7,311 bases of DNA from the NCBI GenBank assembly GCA_018399295.1, contig JAGYOO010000066.1, positions 1 through 7,311 on the forward strand. Direction: 5' to 3'. Origin of the DNA: Candidatus Omnitrophota bacterium. Lineage in GTDB: Bacteria; Omnitrophota; Gorgyraeia; B26-G9. Each line of letters opens with the position of its first letter. The stretch's first letter is position 1. Made by a program: the position numbers and the translations under genes. This document shows positions 1 through 6,326 of this stretch, piece by piece. The notes under the pieces were generated by a model. The model made no database searches. It was not told the DNA's origin and saw only the letters and a program-made list of their open reading frames with translations.

Positions 1-436
1 ATTTTATGCCGCAGCCTTGAAACAGGCCGGAATAAGTCTCGATCTTTGGCAGAGTCACTTTGGGTCGCGGGATCTCCCGGGTGAGCAGCCGCCAGGACTT
101 TGTCGCGTAGCCTACCCTCTCCGGTATCCCGGCCAGGAATGCCAGCCAGGCCCGCTTGCGGGATGGGTGCAGGATATAGGCGATGTCGAACCTCTCCTGA
201 CGCAGCTTTCGTATAAATCTCAGCCTGCCCAGGGGGGAGCAATGTTCTCCGGATTCATCATACACGATAATCTCGTCCAGCCGCGGGTTGTGCCGCAGGA
301 TCTCCCGGCAGCGCTCCGGCACCAGGCAGGCGATATGTGCGTCCGGGAACGCTCCGCGCAAGGCCCGCAACGCGGGAGTAGAAAACAGAACATCTCCCAG
401 CCAGTTAACGTTTATGACGAGTATTTTTCGCGGCAT
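1..436 (-). CDS. GT9-family (heptosyltransferase-like) glycosyltransferase, 3' part beyond window
   Basis: Only the first 145 residues are inside the window; the frame is still open at base 1. The N-terminus MPRKILVINVNWLGDVLFST is characteristic of ADP-heptose:LPS heptosyltransferases (WaaF/RfaF-like GT9), with the GDVLFSTPALRALRGAFP segment (residues 15-32) containing the conserved Gly-Asp. Further matches are PDAHIACLVP (31-40), RFDIAYILHPSRKRAWLAFL (82-101), where family members typically have a D/N-x-x-x-S-x-R segment, and AGIPERVGY (102-110), which is shared almost exactly with AGIPERLGY in the GT9 half of the fusion gene upstream. The catalytic C-terminal half is not visible, so activity cannot be judged. 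The ATG at 436 starts two bases after the TGA of the NodB-like gene, and only a weak GGA lies before it, so coupling is likely. Its probable role is adding heptose or a related sugar to the LPS inner core. Confidence 0.88.
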   Translation of the reverse strand, partial: MPRKILVINVNWLGDVLFSTPALRALRGAFPDAHIACLVPERCREILRHNPRLDEIIVYDESGEHCSPLGRLRFIRKLRQERFDIAYILHPSRKRAWLAFLAGIPERVGYATKSWRLLTREIPRPKVTLPKIETYSGLFQGCGIK

Positions 437-438
437 GA

Positions 439-1197
439 TCAGTTCCGATTGCGAAAGAAATTATAATAACCTGAGACCCTGAACCAGAAGTCAACCAGGC
501 TGTCCGAGGATCGGGAAATCCGAATCCGCTGAACGGCATAAAGATCATTGAGTTCGGACTTTTCCACGTCCTGAGTGGCACAGGCTGCCTCAAATCTCGC
601 GCTCCGGATAAGTTTTTTTTCCTGTTTACTATAAGTGCCGGAATAACAGAAAAACTTTACCTTTTTATTCAGAATCTCTTCCAGTCTGGCGTGGGCATTA
701 AGCAAATTCTGCCGCATGGTCTCCCAGTCAGATTCAGCCAGGAGCGGTATTCCCAGTCCATGGCTGCCGATTTCAACCAGATCATCCTTGTCCATCTCTC
801 GCAGCTGTTCCTCGCTCAGCATCCCTTCCGTCCCCACCAGGGCCTCGGCCATGAAGATCGCTGTCGGTACCTTATTCTTCTTCAGGATCGGATAGGCATA
901 GGTGTAGTTATCCGCGTAGCCGTAATCAAACGTAACCACCACCGATCCCCAGGGTGGCCGTCTCCCCTTTTTCCGGTACTCAATATAATCGGAAAACCGG
1001 AGAGGTTTATATCCGGACTTAGCGAGAAATTTCATTTGCCGGTCAAAACTGCTCGGGCTTACACAGAGTTTATTTTCACAGCTGTCCAGGCCAATGCTGT
1101 GATACATCAGGATTGGGGTCTGATAAGCGGCCAGCAGGTAAAACAGGCCCAAGAGTACCAGCAGCGCGGCCGCGGGCACAAGTATCTTATTTTTCAT
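439..1197 (-). CDS. Membrane-anchored NodB-like polysaccharide deacetylase homologue with degenerate metal site
   Basis: This 252-residue protein belongs to carbohydrate esterase family 4 (NodB homology) by overall pattern. It has an uncleaved-looking N-terminal hydrophobic segment (residues 5-24), then PILMYHSIG (28-36), which is the usual entry to the domain, VVVTFDYGYADN (86-97), IPTAIFM-type strand VPTAIFM (110-116), VEIGSHGLGIP (141-151), FCYSGTYS (183-190) and QRIRIS (223-228). In active members the first motif is TFDDG and the second is SHTxxHP. Here the second Asp is Y92 and the second His is I150, so two of the three metal ligands are missing, while D91 and H146 remain. The third motif also lacks the usual Pro. 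The protein is therefore probably a non-catalytic glycan-binding relative or has altered chemistry. Topology predicts an inner-membrane anchor with the domain in the periplasm. The ATG at 1197 has a strong ribosome binding site. It is followed after two bases by a GT9 gene. Confidence 0.82.
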   Translation of the reverse strand: MKNKILVPAAALLVLLGLFYLLAAYQTPILMYHSIGLDSCENKLCVSPSSFDRQMKFLAKSGYKPLRFSDYIEYRKKGRRPPWGSVVVTFDYGYADNYTYAYPILKKNKVPTAIFMAEALVGTEGMLSEEQLREMDKDDLVEIGSHGLGIPLLAESDWETMRQNLLNAHARLEEILNKKVKFFCYSGTYSKQEKKLIRSARFEAACATQDVEKSELNDLYAVQRIRISRSSDSLVDFWFRVSGYYNFFRNRN

Positions 1198-2272
1198 TTC
1201 TGATCACCTCTTGATAAACCTTCTCCATCTCCTCGACCATCCGGGACATGTCGAATTTTTCTTCCACTGTCAGTCTGCCCTCATGCCCCAGAGTGACGGC
1301 GAGCCGGCTGTTATCCATCAGTTTGAGGATGGCGCCGGAAAGGGCGTCAACATCTCCGGGCGGCACCAGAAGTCCGGTCTGATTATTTTTAACGATAGAA
1401 GGTATCCCCCCGACTCGTGAAGCCACTACCGGAATGCCGCAGGCCTGAGCTTCAAGTATCGACAGCCCCAACCCTTCGTCCAGGCTGGGCAGCACGAAGA
1501 TGTCGATCTCGCGCAAGACCTCGGAGGTATTCGCGACCGATGGCAGAAACAGGACCCTGTCCATTATCTTCAGCTCCTCGGCGATCGCGATCAGGCTGTA
1601 CTTTATCTTTCCCTCGCCGAAGATCAGCAGGCAGGCGTCCGGATATTCTTCAACCACCTTTTTCATCGCCTTAATAAGAACCGCGTGGCCTTTAACCGGC
1701 GACAGGCGGGCGACGATGCCGACCTTACGCAGCGGCCGCTCCGTGTCCAGACGGATCGGATCGACCCGAAAGTTGGCCACGTCAATGCTGTTGGGAACCA
1801 GTCTTATCCGATTCTCCGGCACAAAGAAGTCGATCATCAGATGCTTTTTGACCGCGTCGCTTATCGCTATCGTCAGGTCACCCCACATCGGCAGCAGCTG
1901 CCGGCCGATATTGCGCCGGTAGAATCCATGACAGGTGGTCACGTAAGGTATCTTGGTCGTTCTCTTCAGATAGCCCGCCACCACACTGGTAACCCGGGTA
2001 TGGCTGTGGATAATATCCACCCTATGCTTCAGGAGCAGACGCTTCAGGACAAGTGAACTCACGACCACCTTCGGGCTGAGTTCGGATTTGGTTTTGATCG
2101 GAATAGTGAGGTGATGGATTCCGGGAATCTTCCGAAGCGCGTTTTCCACCTGTCCGCCGGAACTGGCGACCACGATCTCGTGCCCGCGTTCAGAAAGAGA
2201 CTTGGCCAGAGAATAAACATACGTGGTTATTCCCCCGTAATTAAAATGCGTCGCGAGATAAAGGATCTTCAT
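1187..2272 (-). CDS. GT4-family glycosyltransferase (GT-B fold)
   Basis: This 361-residue retaining glycosyltransferase probably extends the LPS core or an attached surface glycan using a nucleotide-sugar. The N-terminal half shows MKILYLATHFNYGGITTYV, with the glycine-rich loop typical of GT4, then DIIHSHTR (86-93) and VTTCHGFY (111-118). The C-terminal half has the donor-phosphate segment VARLSPVKGH (187-196, R189 and K194) and the EX7E motif E266-E274 (DEGLGLSILEA). Length is standard for the family. It resembles the GT4 half of the preceding gene across both domains, suggesting duplication within the locus. The ATG at 2272 overlaps the upstream TGA in an ATGA arrangement and has no visible Shine-Dalgarno sequence, so it is probably translated by coupling. 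The last 11 bases overlap the next gene. Linkage and sugar specificity cannot be read from the sequence. Confidence 0.9.
   Translation of the reverse strand: MKILYLATHFNYGGITTYVYSLAKSLSERGHEIVVASSGGQVENALRKIPGIHHLTIPIKTKSELSPKVVVSSLVLKRLLLKHRVDIIHSHTRVTSVVAGYLKRTTKIPYVTTCHGFYRRNIGRQLLPMWGDLTIAISDAVKKHLMIDFFVPENRIRLVPNSIDVANFRVDPIRLDTERPLRKVGIVARLSPVKGHAVLIKAMKKVVEEYPDACLLIFGEGKIKYSLIAIAEELKIMDRVLFLPSVANTSEVLREIDIFVLPSLDEGLGLSILEAQACGIPVVASRVGGIPSIVKNNQTGLLVPPGDVDALSGAILKLMDNSRLAVTLGHEGRLTVEEKFDMSRMVEEMEKVYQEVIRNEK
1204..1210 (-). promoter_or_regulatory. Strong Shine-Dalgarno for the NodB-like gene
   Basis: GAGGTGA on the minus strand lies six bases before the ATG at 1197, inside the 3' end of the GT4 gene. 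It is the best ribosome binding site in the window and fixes the start of the deacetylase-like gene. It also suggests that this gene is translated more independently than the coupled genes before it. Confidence 0.8.
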
Positions 2273-4353
2273 GTTTTTATTGGCAGTAGGTTCATTATTG
2301 CCGCGTAGACCTCATCCACGGTGATCTCTTTCATGCAGCTGCGGTGATAACACCGCGTTGAATAGCAGGGCGAGCAGGGCAGGCCCTTCCATATTAAAGC
2401 AAATTTTTCCGCTGAAGGCAAATGGCGCTTTGGGTCAGTCGGGCCGAACAGGGCCACGAATGGGGTCTTTACCGCGGCGGCCAGGTGCAGCGGCGCGCTG
2501 TCCGTGGTCACGAACACGCCGCACTTTTCAATAAGCGCGGCCAGCTGCATCGGCGAGGTCAGCCCGCAGGCGTTTATCGGCCGGCAGGAGGTTTTGGCCG
2601 CGATCTCTTCCACCGCCGGCCAATCGGCCCGCGTTCCGGTAAACACCACCCGGGCATTCACCTGTTTTGCCAGCGCGTCCGCCAGTCTGGCGTAATTCTC
2701 ATCCGGCCAGGCCTTTGTCCGCCAGCGGCCGCTGCCGCGGGCCTGCAGGCCGATAAGCAGCTGCCCCTTCCCCACCCAGTTCCGGGTTATCAGCTCTTCC
2801 GCGTATTCCCGGTGATGGCGGCTCAGCCACAGCTCCGGCCGGGCATCCGGCTTTTCCGCGCCCAGCGGTTTTAGCACCCGGTACTGATGATCCACCGGCG
2901 CCAGGCCGGTGACATTATCAAAAATCCCCTTATTAAGGAAAAAACCCCACTTCTTGATATACCCCAGCCGTTCGGGAATCCCGGCGGCAAAGGCGATAAA
3001 ATGGCTGATCCTGTTATTCTGCAGATCAACTGAGATATCATACCCGCGGTTTCTGAGTTTCCGCAGGACCGGCAGCACGTGCCTGAACTTTTTGCTTTTA
3101 AGATGAAAAAGGTTGTTTATGTACGGGCACTTCTGCAGCAGCTCCCGGTACGGCTTCATTGTCAGCACATCGATCTGGGCGCCGGGAAACTTGCGGCGCA
3201 GGGCCCGCAGCGACGGGATTGCCAGCACCACATCACCGAACGCGGCCAGCTTGATCACCAGGATCCGTTTTTCCCGGATGATCTCATTGTACACATTCAG
3301 GGTCTTCTGGGTCATCCGATCCAGCGAGAAATCCTGTTCAACCCGTTTCCGGAGATTAGCCGCGCACTTTTCCGAGAGTTCCGGTGAGTCCAGCAGGCGG
3401 CAGACAGCATCGGCCAGGCTCTTCGAATCTCCGGCCTCGATAAGGAGACCGCTTTTTTCAGTCTCGATTATTTCGGTTACTCCACCCACTGCCGTGGCGA
3501 CTACCGGCACGCCCACGGCCCCGGCCTCGCAGATCACCCGGCCGAACCCTTCCTCTCCGGTAGAAGGCATTATAAGCACATCCAGTTTTTTCATGACCTC
3601 CGGGACATCCACGATATTCCCCAGAAATCGCACATTGTTCCGCAGGCCGTTATTTGCCACATAGGCCTCCAGCTCCTCGAGATGATGCCGCCGGTCTACC
3701 GGAGCTCCTCCGGCCACGAGCAGCAGCAGGTCCGGGAACTTTTTCACAAGCTCCGGCAGCGCGCGAAGAAGATGGATATGCCCTTTGATCGGGGTTATCC
3801 TGCCGACAATGCCGATTACCGGCCGGGGGCGCGGCTTCCGGACGTAAAATCCGCGAAAGGTAAAGTCCTGCAGGTCCACACCGCGATACACCAGCCGGAC
3901 CCGGTCCGCCGGAACTTTGAAGCTGTCCAGCATGTGTCGGCCGATCTTATCACTGATGACAATGACCCGTTTCCCCCAGCCCATCACCCGGCTGAAAAAA
4001 TGCACGCTGTAATAACCATGACAGGTAGTCACGAACGGGACATTACAGCGCCGGGCGGCAAAAAAACCGATCCAGGCCGGAACCCGGCTGCGGGCATGCA
4101 CGATATCGATCTTTTCCTTACGGATGATCTCGCAGACCTTCGGCAGCAGGGTAAGCGCCGTGTACACGGATTTTTTAAATACCGGAAGTTTAAAGTGAAC
4201 CCCGCCCTGCGCCTCCAGCTGCCGGACCAGAGCTCCGCCGCCGGATATGACAATGGAAGAGTGTTTTTGCCGGACAAGTTCCGCGGAAAGATCCACAGTC
4301 CCTCTTTCCACGCCGCCGGTCTCAAGTCTGGGTACAAGTTGCAGGATATTCAA
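2269..4353 (-). CDS. Fusion glycosyltransferase: GT4 domain + GT9 (heptosyltransferase-family) domain
   Basis: This 694-residue protein joins two glycosyltransferases of unrelated CAZy families, although both have the GT-B fold. Residues 1-361 are GT4: an N-terminal acceptor half with RLETGGVERGTVDLS (9-23) and the VTTCHGYY turn (108-115), the donor-site segment GRITPIKGH (184-192, R185 and K190) and the EX7E motif E268-E276 (EEGFGRVICEA). Residues 363-694 are GT9: RILVIKLAAFGDVVLAIPSL (363-382), GLQARGSGRWRTKAWP (535-550), FTGTRADWP (571-579), TTDSAPLHLAAA (616-627), ALFGPTDP (634-641) and a cysteine cluster C660, C663, C668, C673. GT9 enzymes of LPS loci usually add ADP-heptose. The protein probably adds two successive core sugars on the cytoplasmic face of the inner membrane; the actual donors are unknown. 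Translation begins at TTG. The stop overlaps the next start as ATGA. The join at codon 363 (about 3267) lacks an ATG or ribosome binding site, so it reads as a true fusion. Confidence 0.88.
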   Translation of the reverse strand: MNILQLVPRLETGGVERGTVDLSAELVRQKHSSIVISGGGALVRQLEAQGGVHFKLPVFKKSVYTALTLLPKVCEIIRKEKIDIVHARSRVPAWIGFFAARRCNVPFVTTCHGYYSVHFFSRVMGWGKRVIVISDKIGRHMLDSFKVPADRVRLVYRGVDLQDFTFRGFYVRKPRPRPVIGIVGRITPIKGHIHLLRALPELVKKFPDLLLLVAGGAPVDRRHHLEELEAYVANNGLRNNVRFLGNIVDVPEVMKKLDVLIMPSTGEEGFGRVICEAGAVGVPVVATAVGGVTEIIETEKSGLLIEAGDSKSLADAVCRLLDSPELSEKCAANLRKRVEQDFSLDRMTQKTLNVYNEIIREKRILVIKLAAFGDVVLAIPSLRALRRKFPGAQIDVLTMKPYRELLQKCPYINNLFHLKSKKFRHVLPVLRKLRNRGYDISVDLQNNRISHFIAFAAGIPERLGYIKKWGFFLNKGIFDNVTGLAPVDHQYRVLKPLGAEKPDARPELWLSRHHREYAEELITRNWVGKGQLLIGLQARGSGRWRTKAWPDENYARLADALAKQVNARVVFTGTRADWPAVEEIAAKTSCRPINACGLTSPMQLAALIEKCGVFVTTDSAPLHLAAAVKTPFVALFGPTDPKRHLPSAEKFALIWKGLPCSPCYSTRCYHRSCMKEITVDEVYAAIMNLLPIKT

Positions 4354-4382
4354 AAAAAGTTCCGTCCCGGTTAACAGGCTGT
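4354..4382 (-). other. 29-base intergenic spacer
   Basis: This is the largest gap between genes inside the window, lying between the acyltransferase-ELM1 gene and the GT4-GT9 gene. Read on the minus strand it contains an 11-base near-palindrome (AACAGCCTGTT), a GGGACGGAAC purine-rich block and a T run immediately before the TTG start. It is too short for an independent promoter with both -35 and -10 boxes plus a leader, and the short palindrome is not followed by a T run in a terminator arrangement. I read it as an ordinary operon spacer carrying the ribosome binding site. Confidence 0.6.
4361..4363 (-). promoter_or_regulatory. Weak Shine-Dalgarno (GGA) for the TTG-started GT4-GT9 gene
   Basis: GGA, within GGGACGGAAC on the minus strand, ends seven bases before the TTG at 4353. 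This supports the TTG start. Choosing TTG also gives the residue pattern MNILQLVPRLETGGVE, which is a typical GT4 N-terminus, and no ATG lies nearby in frame. Confidence 0.5.
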
Positions 4383-6326
4383 TCAGCCCGCGTTAAAGAA
4401 TTCCTTCAGTCTTTCCCGCACGAGCGAGCGGTCGTCCAAAGGCCGGAGTTCATGGCGTTTTTGCTTGAAGTCTTCCAACTCCCGGCCGACATCATCAATT
4501 CCGCACAGCCGGATAATATTTTTGCGGCTCAGGTTTTCCAGGAACAGGTCGTGTTTATTCTTGCTGTCCTCATTCCTGCGTTCCGGCAGAAACACGATGG
4601 TGTAGGCGCCGGAGGACGCCGCCTCGGATACCATGGACACGCTCTCTCCGGACACGATCACCGCGTCGCTTTCCGCGAGAATGCCTCCGACCGCGAAATC
4701 AAAATTCCGTTCGCGGGGGTAGACGGCAAACGGGCAGATGTTACTGCCGCCAAGCTCCAGCCGCACAATATTATCGATCTCACGGGAGGTACGCCGGGAT
4801 GTAGTGGACAGGGCCTGGGCATTTTCTTTAACCAGAAAAGTTTTTATCTGACGCATCAGATTCTTTGCCGCGGCCTCGCTTAAAAAGAACTTCGCGCTCT
4901 CGCCGCCAAGCAGCAGACCGATCCGCGTCGCGTCTTCACGCGGGTGGGCATGCTGGCACAGTTTTTCTCCCTGCTCTTTAAGATAATCCGAAGTGATAAG
5001 ATTAAGCGCGCCGGTAGTGACCACGATGCGGTCGGAAACTGGAGGCTTATCGTGTTCCGGAATAATGCTGAGATCAAACCGCGACGGCGAAAACGGGCTG
5101 GGTTTCATGATGCTGATCAGCCGCGCCCCGTTTTCCCCTGCCAGAATGATCCCCGGCGCCCGGGTCGACGCGCCGGTGCAGATGATCACGTCCGCGTAAG
5201 CGGACTCCAGGGCGTGAAATGATTCCGGCTCCAGGCTGAGTTTTAACAGATTAAGATTAAACAAAAGCGCCTGGCCGAAAACCTCCACCAGAAACGTGAA
5301 CACGAACCGATGAAAACCTGAACGGAAATCAACCAGTTCCTTTTGGATCTTAGCCGGTTTAAGCCCGGAGATCTCTTCAGCCAGGGCCTCGGCCTGGCGA
5401 AGATGCCCCACCCGGCCGTCATCCAGGATCAAAACCCGCAGCTCGTTCGTATACTTCCAGCGTTTGTTTATCCAGTTCCACTGCGCGGGGTTTTCGCTGA
5501 TCTTTTCTTCCAGGATGTCCCGGTAGCAAAGTATGGCCTGCTTCATGCTCTCTGGATCGTCTTTAGGGCAAAAGAGCGGCTGCAGCATTGTCATCTCAAA
5601 CTGAAAAGTCCTGTTTTTGCGTTCCATGAACGTCGGGATCAGAGGGGCCCCGGTGGCAGCCGCGATGCGGAAGGCGCCCTTAGCCATGAATACCGGCCGA
5701 CCGAAAAACTCCATCCTCTCTCCGCTACGTCCGCTCTGGTCGCCCAGGATACCGATGGCCCGGTTTTCGCCCAGCTGCCGGATGATCTCCCGCAGCTGCA
5801 GCCCTTTGCCCACTACCTTTATCCCGTAGTGCTCGCGCAGCTTGTTTATCTCCTTATTGATGAACATCGGCTTTTGCGGCCGGGCAAGAGTTATCATGGG
5901 ATAGTTTCGCAAAGCCAGATACTGACCGCCAAGTTCCCAGTTGCCGTAATGCGCGGTAAGCACGATGGCTCCCTTGCCTTTTTTCATCTCCGAATCCAGA
6001 TGCTGAAATCCCCGCGCCTGGACGCGCTCCAGAAAAAACTCTTTCTTTGTGCGGGGCAGCGCCATGATGTCGATGATGTTCATCCCCATGTTTTCGTAGA
6101 CTTCCCGGATGATCTTCAGCCGGCTTTTCCGGTCGAACTTCGGGCCAAAGGCCGCCTTCAGATTTTGCATGGCCACCATACGGCGTTTTTTCGCCACGCC
6201 ATGGATAACCCGGCCCAGCCCCCGGCCTAAAGCCGGAGTCAGACTCAGGGGGACTATCCGCGTCAGCAGCTTAAGCGCCTTAAACGGTAAATAAGAGATC
6301 AACGCGATTAAAGAATTCCTGTTCAT
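4383..6326 (-). CDS. Fusion: LpxL-like lipid A acyltransferase + ELM1/GtrOC1-type putative glycosyltransferase
   Basis: This 647-residue protein carries two complete domains. Residues 1-292 are an LpxL/LpxM (LABLAM) acyltransferase: a hydrophobic N-terminal anchor (about 5-35), the HX4E catalytic motif in TAHYGNWELGG (H126, E131), LGDQSGR (194-200) and the C-terminal WNWINKRWK (283-291), where many homologues have His in place of N287. This half should transfer a secondary acyl chain onto lipid A. Residues 296-647 match the ELM1 ('mitochondrial fission ELM1', now ELM1/GtrOC1 putative glycosyltransferase) family: VLILDDGRVGHLRQAEALA (298-316), FDLSIIPEHD (417-426), TTGALNLIT (437-445), LLLGGE (471-476), TSRRTS (509-514) and SGESVSMVSEAASSGA (559-574), where D is commoner than E561. 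Its sugar donor and acceptor are unknown. The ATG at 6326 gives a family-like N-terminus inside the end of lpxK; no strong ribosome binding site is visible, so translational coupling is likely. There is no stop or ATG at the junction. Domain calls are firm; the ELM1 function in LPS glycosylation is inferred from context. Confidence 0.9.
   Translation of the reverse strand: MNRNSLIALISYLPFKALKLLTRIVPLSLTPALGRGLGRVIHGVAKKRRMVAMQNLKAAFGPKFDRKSRLKIIREVYENMGMNIIDIMALPRTKKEFFLERVQARGFQHLDSEMKKGKGAIVLTAHYGNWELGGQYLALRNYPMITLARPQKPMFINKEINKLREHYGIKVVGKGLQLREIIRQLGENRAIGILGDQSGRSGERMEFFGRPVFMAKGAFRIAAATGAPLIPTFMERKNRTFQFEMTMLQPLFCPKDDPESMKQAILCYRDILEEKISENPAQWNWINKRWKYTNELRVLILDDGRVGHLRQAEALAEEISGLKPAKIQKELVDFRSGFHRFVFTFLVEVFGQALLFNLNLLKLSLEPESFHALESAYADVIICTGASTRAPGIILAGENGARLISIMKPSPFSPSRFDLSIIPEHDKPPVSDRIVVTTGALNLITSDYLKEQGEKLCQHAHPREDATRIGLLLGGESAKFFLSEAAAKNLMRQIKTFLVKENAQALSTTSRRTSREIDNIVRLELGGSNICPFAVYPRERNFDFAVGGILAESDAVIVSGESVSMVSEAASSGAYTIVFLPERRNEDSKNKHDLFLENLSRKNIIRLCGIDDVGRELEDFKQKRHELRPLDDRSLVRERLKEFFNAG

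Noticed and set aside
17..466. A 149-codon plus-strand open frame at the left edge
   Set aside because: It is antisense to the GT9 gene whose minus-strand reading has an unmistakable heptosyltransferase N-terminus. The plus-strand product has no family resemblance.
439..1197. Calling the NodB-like gene a pseudogene because its active-site motifs are altered
   Set aside because: The reading frame is intact and of normal domain length, has a strong ribosome binding site and keeps the fold-defining segments. Altered function fits better than decay.
3682..4374. A 230-codon plus-strand open frame opposite the GT4 half of the fusion
   Set aside because: It is fully antisense to a well-supported GT4 domain and has a low-complexity, unrecognisable product.
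4371..4383. Short near-palindrome (AACAGCCTGTT) after the acyltransferase-ELM1 stop, considered as a terminator or operator
   Set aside because: The arms are only five bases and no T run follows the stem at terminator spacing. The next gene begins within 30 bases in the same direction.
5343..6230. A 295-codon open frame on the plus strand opposite the acyltransferase-ELM1 gene
   Set aside because: It lies entirely antisense to a gene with clear catalytic motifs, shows no recognisable domain and has no visible ribosome binding support. It is a by-product of codon composition on the coding strand.
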